Source: Halomonas sp. H10-9-1 (lineage in GTDB: Bacteria > Pseudomonadota > Gammaproteobacteria > Pseudomonadales > Halomonadaceae). Taken from it: a stretch of 64,000 nt of DNA. The position numbers were made by a program, and so were the translations under genes. The notes beneath the pieces are model-generated. The model did not search any database, was not told where the DNA came from, and worked only from the letters and a program-made list of their open reading frames with translations. Of the stretch, positions 16,283 to 26,072 are shown piece by piece. Location: NCBI RefSeq assembly GCF_040147005.1, contig NZ_JAMSHO010000001.1, positions 868,001 to 932,000 of the forward strand, given 5' to 3'. Position 1 is the first letter of the stretch, and each line of letters starts with the position of its first letter.

Positions 16283-17963
16283 CCTGAATCCGTGAAGCCG
16301 GCGCCGACACTTCCCCTATCACCGTTAGCGAGCATTTTTTTACCTCCGGCCCCGTCTCAACCGCCGAACGCATGCCGCTGATAGTCGACCATGGTGGCGT
16401 CGGCCGGCGCCGACGGCCCGTCTTGACATGCATTTCTACCCGCCGGGCATGGTGAGGCTGGCTGCCGGTGACGGTCAGCCCTTTATCAGGTGGCATTATC
16501 CGACAGGCGATCAGCATGGCGTGCCTCGCGGATAGCGCATCCGCCTTCGCAGGGTGTTCAATACCGTCATACGCCCGATGTCTTGCCCAAAGTCGAGGAC
16601 GATCTGGCGTGCCTTGTGGATCACGAGCGCTGCACGATGCACCAGTTCTTGTAGCACGGTCCGGATCCGGCGCCGCTTGGCGGGATGACGAACCGGGCTC
16701 AGCTCGCCAGTCATGCCCAGTTGTCCCATCAGCCGCAGGATGTTGTAGGCCAGCTGAGCGAGGCGCAGGATCAGATCGTTGGTGGCGAACTTGCCCGACG
16801 GTAGCCGCTCCAGATCGAGATCCGTCTTGATCTCGCTGTGGAATTGCTCGTGAGTGGCATGCGCCTGATAGCGCTTGATCACCGCCTCCGGCGCCTCGTC
16901 CAGGCTGGTCCACCAGCCTTCCAGCTCATAGGCCGGTTCGAGCAGCAACTGGCCATCGCGATCGGCGGTGCGCTCCACCAGGCGCATCACCCGCTTGACG
17001 ACATATTCGACCTTGGTGTCGTCGTGGACCGAGACGGTCTGCGTCCACAGCGCCTGGCGTTTGCCTGGGCGCAGTTCTTGCCAGTAGTCCGCCGCTACGG
17101 CCCGCCAGGTATCCTGATCGGCCGTGGCCGAGCCGCGCGGGTTCCATTTGACGACATAGTCGAGCCGGCGCCCCTCATCGGCAAAGGCGTGGCGCTGCTG
17201 TTCGAGAAGCGCCAGGTGCGCCTGGCTGTCGAAGCCGCTGTCCTCGCGCAGCAGGATCGGTTGCTCGGTCAGACCCTGGGCGCGAGGCAGTACTCGCTCC
17301 AGGAAGGCATTGCTCTCCTTCATGGTGTGCTGCTTGCCGGGTCGCAGCTCCAGGCCCAGACACCACCCTTCGTTGCCCAGATAAGCGGCGATCGGGGTGT
17401 AGCCATCGATCTTCTGGTAGGTCCGCGAGACACCTTCCTTCTTAGAGTTGCTGTTGTCCATGACGAAGGTGTCGATGTCCAGACAGACGTGCGTCGTCTC
17501 AGCGGTGATCGGTGCCTCGACCAGTGACAGTAGGGTCGTGGACCAGGTGGCGGTGCGCGCCTGAAGGTCGTTGGCGGCCAGTTTCTCCAGCCGCTGTCGC
17601 AACGTTGCCGTGCTCGGCACCTTCTGCAGGGTCAGCAGTTGCTGGAAGGGCTTGTCGCGGCGGAAGTTCTCGATAGCGTCATAGTCGCTCATGCCCAGAC
17701 ACAGCAGGCCCAGGTAGCTCTTGACCACATCGCTGGTACGCATGCCCAGCGTGGTGGGGAAGCGTCCGTCGATGCTGTCGACGCCGGCAATCTCGAAGCA
17801 CTGCCCGATGATCGACAGCCCGGCATGGCTGGTGAGGGTGCGGCGACTGGCGCGGAATTTGACGTTGGGCATGGCACTGTCTGGGTGAATGGCGATATTC
17901 GCTATATTGCCATGCAGGTCAGTGGGTTAGAAGCATTCCAGGGGCCGGTCTCACGGATTCAGG
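16283..17963 (-). mobile_element. IS1380-like element (type A, copy 1)
   Basis: A 1681-bp element bounded by CCTGAATCCGTGAAGCCGG on the left and the complementary CGGTCTCACGGATTCAGG on the right. One transposase ORF lies on the minus strand. The flanking 5-mers TATTT/TATGT form a near-perfect target duplication. Two close relatives lie at 18854 and 24391. Confidence 0.85.
16511..17872 (-). CDS. IS1380-like transposase (type A, copy 1)
   Basis: A 453-residue DDE_Tnp_1-type transposase. VCLDIDTFVMDN (first Asp), ILLREDSGFDSQ (second Asp) and HEQFHSEIKTDLDLERLPSG (Glu) give the catalytic triad typical of the IS1380 group. The N-terminus (MPNVKFRASRRTLTSHAGL) is shared by all three copies. The frame is intact. 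Confidence 0.8.
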   Translation of the reverse strand: MPNVKFRASRRTLTSHAGLSIIGQCFEIAGVDSIDGRFPTTLGMRTSDVVKSYLGLLCLGMSDYDAIENFRRDKPFQQLLTLQKVPSTATLRQRLEKLAANDLQARTATWSTTLLSLVEAPITAETTHVCLDIDTFVMDNSNSKKEGVSRTYQKIDGYTPIAAYLGNEGWCLGLELRPGKQHTMKESNAFLERVLPRAQGLTEQPILLREDSGFDSQAHLALLEQQRHAFADEGRRLDYVVKWNPRGSATADQDTWRAVAADYWQELRPGKRQALWTQTVSVHDDTKVEYVVKRVMRLVERTADRDGQLLLEPAYELEGWWTSLDEAPEAVIKRYQAHATHEQFHSEIKTDLDLERLPSGKFATNDLILRLAQLAYNILRLMGQLGMTGELSPVRHPAKRRRIRTVLQELVHRAALVIHKARQIVLDFGQDIGRMTVLNTLRRRMRYPRGTPC

Positions 17964-17968
17964 TATGT

Positions 17969-18491
17969 ATCAGCACTTTACCTTGATTTGAATCTTGGTG
18001 AAGTCAATACAGCCTATGCTCCCTACCAGGGGGTGTCAGCCTCTGACTACTCGCCCTTTTTTAGTGTCTCCTATGCGTTATCTCTTCAGCATGGCCGGGA
18101 GTTGCTCTATATGCTACTGGCTGGTGCTGGTGTCGTGATCCCACTTCTGCTGCTGGTTGGTTTGTCACTTTTTGCCGTAAAGAGAAGGTGTTTTAAGTTC
18201 ACACTCAAGCCAAGTCTGCCTCGCGCGCTATTTATCGCCTTCTTGCTATGGCAGATTTACTATTTTGTTTTCATGATTCCCAAGTTGGGTCCGTTCGTTG
18301 ATATTGATCTTTTTTTCAGCGTTTATTTTGCACTAGCGCTGCTCGCCGGTGCGATATGTGATAAATGGATCTCTCAGGCGTCAGCCAGAGTTGCACAGCT
18401 GGCATACTATTACCTAGTGGCTGCCTGTCTAGGAGCAGGCCTAGGAAGTGGCTATCTGATCCTGGTAATAGGGATGTTGCCGAAGGGGTAA
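17969..18491 (+). pseudogene. Multi-pass membrane protein, 3' part
   Basis: This continues the membrane protein interrupted at 16282. It starts within LSALYLDLNLGEVNTAY and has four further hydrophobic segments (LLYMLLAGAGVVIPLLLLVG; ALFIAFLLWQIYYFVFMI; IDLFFSVYFALALLAG; a C-terminal one). The combined protein would be about 386 residues with nine or so membrane spans. Base composition is more AT-rich than the DPA genes, hinting at a different origin. Confidence 0.6.
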
Positions 18492-18566
18492 CGAAAAAAT
18501 GTAGCATGGCCCACTTCGTTGCCTGGACTCAGGTATGTCTAGCCAACCGTGGTTAAGAGAAATTTG

Positions 18567-18588
18567 TTCGCACCCTTGCGAATTTTTT
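18567..18588 (+). terminator. Rho-independent terminator
   Basis: Stem TTCGCA-CCCT-TGCGAA followed by TTTTTTC. It closes the DPA/membrane-protein operon. Confidence 0.75.
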
Positions 18589-18655
18589 CATCTCAGGTAC
18601 TCTGCGAAGTAGGCACCTGTGGCGTGTTGCCGGTTGCCGCACAATCCGAGACCAC

Positions 18656-18853
18656 ATGCAGTTCTTCATGCCTTCAACTGCATCTCTGCAAACTGTACAG
18701 ACGTTATACATTGCCTACTATGGTCGACCTGCAGATCCGAAAGGTCTGCAATTCTGGGCTGATCAGCTTGACCAAGCCGATGGTGACTTGACGGCTATCC
18801 TTGAAGATTTCGGCAACTCGTCTGAATTCATCGACGCGTTTGGTGAACTTGAT
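18656..18853 (+). pseudogene. Large DUF4214 secreted protein, piece 1
   Basis: The frame starts MQFFMPSTASLQTVQTLYIA and contains the DUF4214 signature YYGRPADPKGLQFWADQL, a calcium-style repeat found in S-layer-like and RTX-secreted surface proteins. It stops at an IS1380-like insertion. The next piece begins right after the second copy of the 5-bp target duplication TTGAT. The ribosome site is weak, so the start is tentative. Confidence 0.65.
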
Positions 18854-20535
18854 CCTGATTCCGTGAAGCCAGCGCCGACACTTCCCCCATCACCGCCAGC
18901 GAGCATTTTTTGACCGCCGATTCCGTCTCAACCGCTGAACGCATCCCGGGGAGGACCAACCATGGCGACGCTGACCGACGAGAGCAGCCCATTTTGACAG
19001 GCATTTCTACCCGCCGGACACGGTGATACTGGCTGCCGGTGACCGTCAGCTCTCTGCGTGGTGCCTTTGTCCGACAGACGATCAGCATGGCGTGCCTCGG
19101 GGATAGCGCAGGCGGCTTCGCAAGGTGTTCAATACCGTCATGCGTCCGATGTCCTGCCCGAAGTCGAGGATGATCTGCCGCGCCTTGTGAATCACGAGCG
19201 CCGCACGATGCACCAGCTCTTGTAGCACGGTGCGGATCCGGCGCCGCTTGGCGGGATGGCGCACCGGGCTCAGCTCGCCGGTCATGCCCAGCTGCCCCAT
19301 CAGCCGCAGGATGTTGTAGGCCAGCTGGGCGAGGTGCAGGATCAGATCGTTGGTGGCGAACTTGCCCGACGGCAGCCGCTCCAGGTCGAGATCGGTCTTG
19401 ATCTCACTGTGGAATTGCTCGTGGGTGGCATGCGCCTGGTAGCGTTTGATCACCGCCTCCGGCGCCTCGTCCAGGCTGGTCCACCAGCCTTCCAACTCAT
19501 AGTCCGGTTCGAGCAGCAACTGGCCATCGCGATCGGCGGTGCGCTCTACCAGGCGCATCACGCGTTGGACGACGTATTCGGTCTTGTTGTCGTCGTGGAT
19601 CGAGACGGTCTGCGTCCACAGCGCCTGGCGCTTGCCAGGACGCAGCTCTTCCCAGTAGTCCGCCGCCACAGCCAACCAGGTATCCTGATCCGCCGTGGCC
19701 GAGCCGCGCGGGTTCCATTTGACGACATAGTCGAGCCGGCGCCCCTCGTCGGCAAAGACCTGGCGCTGCTGTTCGAGAAGCGCCAGGTGCGCCTGGCTGT
19801 CGAAGCCGCTGTCCTCGCGTAACAGGATCGGTTGCTTGGTCAGGCCTTGGGCGCGAGGCAGTACCCGCTCCAGGAAGGCGTTGTTCTCCTTCATGGTGTG
19901 CTGCTTGCCAGGCCGCAGTTCCAGACCCAGGCACCACCCTTCGTTGCCCAGATAGGCGGCGATCGGGGTGTAGCCATCGACCTTCTGGTAGGTCCGCGAG
20001 ACGCCTTCCTTCTTCGAGTTGCTGTTGTCCATGACGAAGGTGTCGATGTCCAGGCAGACGTGCGTCGTCTCGGCGGTGATCGGTGCTTCGATCAGTGACA
20101 GCAGGGTCGTGGACCAGGTGGCGGTGCGCGCCTGCAGGTCGTTGGCGGCAAATTTCTCCAGCCGCTGTCGCAGCGTCGCCGCGCTCGGCACCTTCTGCAG
20201 GGTCAGCAGTTGTTGGAAGGGCTTGTCGCGGCGGAAGTTCTCGATGGCGTCATAGTCGCTCATGCCCAGACACAGCAGGCCCAGGTAGCTCTTGATCACG
20301 TCACTGGTGCGCATGCCCAGCGTGGTGGGGAAGCGGCTGTCGATGCTATCGACGCCAGCGATCTCGAAGCACTGCCCGATGATGGACAGCCCGGCGTGGC
20401 TGGTGAGGGTGCGGCGACTGGCACGGAACTTGACGTTGGGCATGGCACTATCTGGGTGAATGGCGATATTCGCTATATTGCCATGCAGTTCAGTAGGTTA
20501 GAAGCATTTCTGGGGGCTGGTCTCACGGATTCAGG
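18854..20535 (-). mobile_element. IS1380-like element (type A, copy 2)
   Basis: A 1682-bp element with ends CCTGATTCCGTGAAGCC and TCTCACGGATTCAGG. A perfect 5-bp target duplication TTGAT flanks it (18849-18853 and 20536-20540). It is inserted within the DUF4214 gene. Confidence 0.9.
19082..20443 (-). CDS. IS1380-like transposase (type A, copy 2)
   Basis: A 453-residue transposase nearly identical to the copies at 16511 and 24619, with the same Asp, Asp and Glu blocks (VCLDIDTF, LLREDSGFD, HEQFHSEIK). It is closer to copy 3 than to copy 1; for example both end RSRLRYPRGTPC. Confidence 0.85.
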   Translation of the reverse strand: MPNVKFRASRRTLTSHAGLSIIGQCFEIAGVDSIDSRFPTTLGMRTSDVIKSYLGLLCLGMSDYDAIENFRRDKPFQQLLTLQKVPSAATLRQRLEKFAANDLQARTATWSTTLLSLIEAPITAETTHVCLDIDTFVMDNSNSKKEGVSRTYQKVDGYTPIAAYLGNEGWCLGLELRPGKQHTMKENNAFLERVLPRAQGLTKQPILLREDSGFDSQAHLALLEQQRQVFADEGRRLDYVVKWNPRGSATADQDTWLAVAADYWEELRPGKRQALWTQTVSIHDDNKTEYVVQRVMRLVERTADRDGQLLLEPDYELEGWWTSLDEAPEAVIKRYQAHATHEQFHSEIKTDLDLERLPSGKFATNDLILHLAQLAYNILRLMGQLGMTGELSPVRHPAKRRRIRTVLQELVHRAALVIHKARQIILDFGQDIGRMTVLNTLRSRLRYPRGTPC

Positions 20536-20816
20536 TTGATAACACGGCATTGGTTAACAACCTGTATCAGCAGCTGTTTGGCCGTGATGCTGAGCCGGAA
20601 GGTCGAGATGCTTACGTCGCCGCATTGGAGAGTGGAGAGGTAAACCTCGCCAGATTGCGGCTGAGATCGCTGGCGGCGCCCAGAACGGGGATGCCGAGGC
20701 GCTGACTGCCAAGCGGGAAGCGGCGGATCGCTTCACCGAGAGCCTGGAAGAAACACTGGGTGGTGAACAGGCCTATGGCAGCGATGGTGCTGCGGCCGCG
20801 GCACGCGACTATCTAG
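20536..20816 (+). pseudogene. Large DUF4214 secreted protein, piece 2 (frameshifted)
   Basis: After TTGAT the frame continues NTALVNNLYQQLFGRDAEPE, another DUF4214 repeat. At about 20651 one C appears to be missing (CTCGCCAGATTGCG). Restoring it gives LAQIAAEIAGGAQNGDAEAL and continues to ARDYL at the next insertion. So the gene carries a point frameshift besides its insertions. Confidence 0.7.
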
Positions 20817-22390
20817 CCCGGATGTTGCACCGGGTCAGTCAGAAGTCCCCAGATGCCAGGCTCGGTGGGGATAAAAGGGATCTGGGGTGGAGTTTGGCTG
20901 CTTTTTGATCAAGTTCCTGTGCTCAGGGCGCACCTCCCCCAACCCCCTTGTGTTTTCTGTGCCGGGGACAGCACGCCGCGGCGCTATCCCGGCACCAGCT
21001 TGCTGGCCAGCTTCAGGAAGAGGTCCTGCTCCGGGTACTGGCTGCTCAACATCAGCCGAATCGTGCGCGTGTTGCGGGTGATGACAGCGCCGATCTTCAG
21101 CAGCTTCAGGCGGAGGGTGTTGACCTGGGCCTGGGCGAAGGCGGTGCGCTTGAGGTAGATCCGGCGTAGCCGCTCCAGCAGCAGGTAGGCCAACCCCGAC
21201 AGCAGCAGTCGGTACTGGTTGGGCCACCATTCGTGGCAGCTGGTGCGGTCGGAGAACAGGAACTGCTGCTCCTTGATACGGTTCTCCATCTCGCCTCGGG
21301 CACAGTAGCGGTGGTCATAGAGCCACTCGGCGCTGCAGCCGCGCAGGCTGGTGACCACATAGCGGGTGTTGAAGCCACGCCAACTGGTCTCGGATTTGAC
21401 GACCACCTTTCGTCGGCGCTTCTTCCAGCTCTTGGCGGCGTACTCGATGAAGCCGAAGACTCGCTGCTTCTCACGGGTCTTCTCGAAGCGGATAGCTGAC
21501 TCGTAGTCGATATCCAGGGCTAGCTTGGCCAGCCGCGGGTTGCCGGCGAGGCCGACGATGTAGTCGACACCGTGGCGCTCGCACCAACTGAGGATCAGCG
21601 GGCGGCAGAAGCCGCTGTCGCCGCGGAATACGACCTTTACCTCAGGCCACGCCTGGCGCAGCCGCCGAACCAGCAGGGCAAGAATGGCGCCGGCGTGGTG
21701 GGCGGCATCTCGGTAGGCCGGGCGAAGGTAGCTGACCAGCAGCTGATCGCCACAGAACACGAACAGCGGCAGAAAGATGTAGTGGTTGTAGTAGCCGTTG
21801 AAGTGCCGCCCGAGCTGCTGGCCGTGCACCCGGTCGTCGGTGGCATCGAAGTCGAGGTAGAGCGGCTTCTTGGGTGGCCGCCGGAACGAGCGGATGAACT
21901 GCTCGATCATTTCCTCGTGGATGGTGACCGCCCAGTCCCGATCGGCTTGCTGCTCGAAGCGACACAGCGTGGACTGGCTGGCCAGCACGCCGTCGGTATC
22001 GACGGCGGTCTGCAGGGCGATGTCGTGACGCAGCGCCTGGTGGTCGTTGAGATCCTCGTAGCCCAGCGCCAGGCCAAACACGCGCTGCCGAACCAGGGTT
22101 TCGGTGCGATGCAGGCAGCGTTGAGGATCGCGGTCATCACTCAGCCGGCGAGCGATAGCGCGGGTCAGGCCCATCTCGCGGTCGAGCTGCCGCAGCAGCA
22201 GGATGCCACCGTCAGAGGTGACCTCGCCGCCATCGAAGCTGGCGGTGATCTGACGGCCTTTGCAGCGTGGAAAGGTGGCGGTGGGCGTGGTACATTTTGT
22301 CATGGCGGCTGTGTCGGCTAATTCTTGGTTAGGCTCTTGAATTATAACCGATTTTCAGCCGCTTTTTTCATGCCTGGTGCAATATTCGGG
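20817..22390 (-). mobile_element. IS1380-family element (type B, copy 1)
   Basis: A 1574-bp element with terminal repeats CCCGGATGTTGCACCGGG and its partner ending GGTGCAATATTCGGG. The 4-bp target duplication CTAG lies on both sides (20813-20816, 22391-22394). It splits the DUF4214 gene between ARDYL and AQVTTSQEADE in frame. Confidence 0.9.
20984..22303 (-). CDS. IS1380-family transposase (type B, copy 1)
   Basis: A 439-residue classical IS1380 transposase: FDGGEVTSDGGILLLRQLD at the N-terminus, GYEDLNDHQALRHD, LYLDFDATDDRVHGQQ (Asp), VVFRGDSGFCRP (Asp) and MENRIKEQQ (Glu). The frame is intact. The second copy is at 41268-42587. Confidence 0.9.
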   Translation of the reverse strand: MTKCTTPTATFPRCKGRQITASFDGGEVTSDGGILLLRQLDREMGLTRAIARRLSDDRDPQRCLHRTETLVRQRVFGLALGYEDLNDHQALRHDIALQTAVDTDGVLASQSTLCRFEQQADRDWAVTIHEEMIEQFIRSFRRPPKKPLYLDFDATDDRVHGQQLGRHFNGYYNHYIFLPLFVFCGDQLLVSYLRPAYRDAAHHAGAILALLVRRLRQAWPEVKVVFRGDSGFCRPLILSWCERHGVDYIVGLAGNPRLAKLALDIDYESAIRFEKTREKQRVFGFIEYAAKSWKKRRRKVVVKSETSWRGFNTRYVVTSLRGCSAEWLYDHRYCARGEMENRIKEQQFLFSDRTSCHEWWPNQYRLLLSGLAYLLLERLRRIYLKRTAFAQAQVNTLRLKLLKIGAVITRNTRTIRLMLSSQYPEQDLFLKLASKLVPG

Positions 22391-24390
22391 CTAGCCCAGG
22401 TCACCACCTCGCAAGAGGCGGATGAAGCGGCCCCGCAGGAACTGGTGGGTCAGTTGGTTACATCAGCTTCGGATGCCTATGCGGATGCCATCCAGACCTT
22501 GTACATCGCCTACTATGGCCGGCCCGGTGATCCAGATGGCATGGCATTTTGGACGGCTCAGGCACTTGCCAATGATGGCGATCTTGAAAGCCTCGTAGCA
22601 GCGTTCGGCAGCTCCGAAGAGTACACCGAGGGTCTGGCTCAGCTCGAGCCTGAAGCTCAAGTCGAAGCGCTATACCTTCAGATATTTGGCCGCGATGCGG
22701 ACGAAGAAGGTCTTGATTTCTATTCTCAAGCCCTCGCCGATGGTGACTTAAGTCTTGCCGAGATCGCCCTGACGATCGTCAACGGTGCCGCCGAAGACGA
22801 CCGAGAGGTGCTCGATGCGCGTCTCGACGTCGCCAAGGCAGTCACCGCGGCACTCGACTCCCCGGAAGAGCTGGCCGAGCTTTCCAGCGAGGAAGGTCTC
22901 CAGGCCATGCGCGACCTGTTGGGTGGTGTCACCAGCCGGGAGCAAGCGGATGCAGTGCTGGAAGATGTCGACAAGGCGGTTGGTGATGCGCTGGATACGC
23001 CGCTTCCCGAGCCAACCGTGACACTGGCCGCAGCGCTGGAAAACACCCCTGAGTCAGCCTATCGCTTGGATACCGAAGCGCAGCTGCAGGCTGGCACGCT
23101 CAGCGTAAGCGCGGCTCAGGACCTCTTTGCCGACGCCCAGAGCCTGGTAAATGGCGCTGAGAACGCCGCTGCGGTGGATCTCGACAACCTGCTGGCATGG
23201 CAGATCCAGGATAGCGCACAGGCTCTTATTGATGCCGCCGATGAGGCTGTCGTTCAGGAGGCGGACGCCGTCGGGGTGACCGATGAGCAGGTCACGCTGG
23301 CACAGGCTACCGCGCTGGAGGCACTGGCTAATTTCGACGGTGATCTGCCCACGGTGAGCTACATCCTTCAAGAAGCCCTCGACGCGGGCGAGAACCGTTA
23401 TAGCGACTATGCCATCCAGGTGGGCAGCGCCGTGGATGCCGGCACGCTTAGCGTTGATGAGGCGAGCCAGGCGCTGAGTGACCTCGAAGCGCTCATCGGT
23501 GGTGCCCAGAATGCCGGTGAACTAGAGGCTGGCGAGCTGCTGAACTGGTCCATCGAGGATGGCGTTGCCGCGATTCTCTCCGCCAGCGATGATTTGGCGA
23601 TCAGCGGTGCCGAGACAGTCTCCGTTACCAGCGATCAGGTCACCCTGGCCCAGGCCGAGGAGCTCCAGGCGCTGGAGAACTTCGATGGCGAGTTGCCCAC
23701 CGTGCTCTATACCCTGGAGCAGGCGCTGGACGCCGAGGAACTCCCCGGGGACTATGCGCTGCTGGACCTCCCGTATGCAGCGGAGGAGCTCAGTGTCGAT
23801 GAAGCCGAGGCGATGCGTAGCGAGGCGCAGTCGATCCTGTCGGGGGCGGCCAACGCCGATGATTTAGAACTGGCGGACCTGCTCTCCTGGACGCTGCTCG
23901 ACAGCGGGCAGTCCCTGTTGGCCGCCGTGGAGAGCGAGGCCTTCCAGCAGGCCGATAGTTTTGCCTTCGACAGCGGTAATCAGGTCTACGTTGACAACGA
24001 CGGCGAGGTGAGTGGCTATCAGACCCTCCAGAAAGCCATCGCTGCCGCCGATGATGGGGCGACTCTGCTCGCGGCTCCGGGCGAGTATGCTGAGGATGTC
24101 GACTACACGGGGGCCGTGTCGGTTAACGTTACCGGCATGACACTCAACGGTGCCAATGCTGGTGTAGCAGGTACAGATCAGGGCCGCGTCACCGAATCCA
24201 TCATCAATGGCAAGCTGGATGTCGCGGCCAGCGACATCACTATCGACGGTTTTACCATCGACCATGACGATGGGTACGCGCTTTCGATGTCGGCAGGCAC
24301 CAACCTAGTGTTCCAGAACAACATCGTGACTGGGGCCGAAGGAACCCAGTTGGACTACCATGGTGGACCCAACGATACCTTGACGTTCCA
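22391..24390 (+). pseudogene. Large DUF4214 secreted protein, piece 3 (3'-truncated)
   Basis: About 665 residues continue the gene: two more DUF4214 repeats (LYIAYYGRPGDPDGMAFWTA; LYLQIFGRDADEEGLDFYSQ), then alanine- and glutamate-rich helical repeats with the recurring phrase VTLAQAxxLxALxNFDG, then a right-handed beta-helix-like end (ASDITIDGFTIDHDDGYALS). The ORF can be read from 22325 inside the IS end, giving MVRLLNYNRFSAAFF as a false N-terminus. At 24390 it is cut by another IS1380-like element, so the natural C-terminus is lost. Confidence 0.75.
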
Positions 24391-26072
24391 CCTGAATCCG
24401 TGATGCCGGCGTCGACACTTTCCCTATCGCCGTCAGCGAGCATTTTTTGACCTCCGATTCCGTCTCAACCGCCGAATGCATATCTGCCATGGCCAACCAT
24501 AGCGGCATCGGCCGGCGACGATGACCCGTTTGCTCATGCATTGCTACCCGCCGGGTACGGTGATGCTGGCTGCCGGTGACCGTCAGCCCTCTGCGTGGTG
24601 CCTTTGTCCGACAGACGATCAGCATGGCGTGCCTCGGGGATAGCGCAGGCGGCTTCGCAAGGTGTTCAACACCGTCATGCGTCCGATGTCCTGCCCGAAG
24701 TCGAGGATGATCTGCCGCGCCTTGTGAATCACGAGCGCCGCACGATGCACCAGCTCTTGTAGCACGGTGCGGATCCGCCGCCGCTTGGCGGGATGGCGCA
24801 CCGGGCTCAGCTCGCCGGTCATGCCCAGCTGCCCCATCAGCCGCAGGATGTTGTAGGCCAGCTGGGCGAGATGCAGGATCAGATCGTTGGTGGCGAACTT
24901 GCCCGACGGCAGCCGCTCCAGGTCGAGATCCGTCTTGATCTCGCTGTGGAATTGCTCGTGAGTGGCATGCGCCTGATAGCGCTTGATCACCGCCTCCGGC
25001 GCCTCGTCCAGGCTGGTCCACCAGCCTTCCAACTCATAGTCCGGTTCGAGCAGCAACTGGCCATCGCGATCGGCGGTGCGCTCGACCAGGCGCATCACGC
25101 GTTGGACGACGTATTCGGTCTTGTTGTCGTCGTGGATCGAGACGGTCTGCGTCCACAGCGCCTGGCGCTTGCCAGGACGCAGCTCTTCCCAGTAGTCCGC
25201 CGCCACAGCCAACCAGGTATCCTGATCGGCCGTGGCCGAGCCGCGCGGGTTCCATTTGACGACATAGTCGAGCCGGCGCCCCTCGTCGGCAAAGACCTGG
25301 CGCTGCTGTTCGAGAAGCGCCAGGTGCGCCTGGCTGTCGAAGCCGCTGTCCTCGCGTAACAGGATCGGTTGCTCGGTCAGGCCTTGGGCGCGAGGCAGTA
25401 CCCGCTCCAGGAAGGCGTTGCTCTCCTTCATGGTGTGCTGCTTGCCAGGACGCAGTTCCAGACCCAGGCACCACCCTTCGTTGCCCAGATAGGCGGCGAT
25501 CGGGGTGTAGCCATCGACCTTCTGGTAAGTCCGCGAGACGCCTTCCTTCTTCGAGTTGCTGTTGTCCATGACGAAGGTGTCGATGTCCAGGCAGACGTGC
25601 GTCGTCTCGGCGGTGATCGGTGCCTCGACCAGTGACAGCAGGGTCGTGGACCAGGTGGCGGTGCGCGCCTGCAGGTCGTTAGCGGCAAGTTTCTCCAGCC
25701 GCTGTCGCAGCGTCGCCGTGCTCGGCACCTTTTGCAGGGTCAGCAGCTGTTGGAAGGGCTTGTCGCGGCGGAAGTTCTCGACAGCGTCATAGTCGCTCAT
25801 GCCCAGACACAGCAGGCCCAGGTAGCTCTTGATCACGTCACTGGTGCGCATGCCCAGCGTGGTGGGGAAGCGGCTGTCGATGCTGTCGACGCCAGCGATC
25901 TCGAAGCATTGCCCGATGATGGACAGCCCGGCGTGGCTGGTGAGGGTGCGGCGACTGGCGCGGAACTTGACGTTGGGCATGGCACTGTCTGGGTGAATGG
26001 CGATATTCGCTATATTGCCATGCAGTTCAGTAGGTTAGAAGCATTCCTGGGGGCTGGTCTCACGGATTCAGG
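24391..26072 (-). mobile_element. IS1380-like element (type A, copy 3) at a rearrangement joint
   Basis: A 1682-bp element with the same ends as copies 1 and 2. The flanking 5-mers are TTCCA and ATACA, so there is no target duplication. The left flank is the DUF4214 gene and the right flank the 3' part of a Nudix gene. It therefore marks a recombination or deletion joint and not a simple insertion. Confidence 0.85.
24619..25980 (-). CDS. IS1380-like transposase (type A, copy 3)
   Basis: A 453-residue transposase with all catalytic blocks (VCLDIDTF, LLREDSGFD, HEQFHSEIK), closely matching copy 2. It appears intact. Confidence 0.85.
   Translation of the reverse strand: MPNVKFRASRRTLTSHAGLSIIGQCFEIAGVDSIDSRFPTTLGMRTSDVIKSYLGLLCLGMSDYDAVENFRRDKPFQQLLTLQKVPSTATLRQRLEKLAANDLQARTATWSTTLLSLVEAPITAETTHVCLDIDTFVMDNSNSKKEGVSRTYQKVDGYTPIAAYLGNEGWCLGLELRPGKQHTMKESNAFLERVLPRAQGLTEQPILLREDSGFDSQAHLALLEQQRQVFADEGRRLDYVVKWNPRGSATADQDTWLAVAADYWEELRPGKRQALWTQTVSIHDDNKTEYVVQRVMRLVERTADRDGQLLLEPDYELEGWWTSLDEAPEAVIKRYQAHATHEQFHSEIKTDLDLERLPSGKFATNDLILHLAQLAYNILRLMGQLGMTGELSPVRHPAKRRRIRTVLQELVHRAALVIHKARQIILDFGQDIGRMTVLNTLRSRLRYPRGTPC

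Noticed and set aside
22325..22390. Natural start of the DUF4214 piece inside the IS end
   Set aside because: The gene frame continues upstream of the element (ARDYL joins AQVTT across CTAG), so this start is an accident of insertion.
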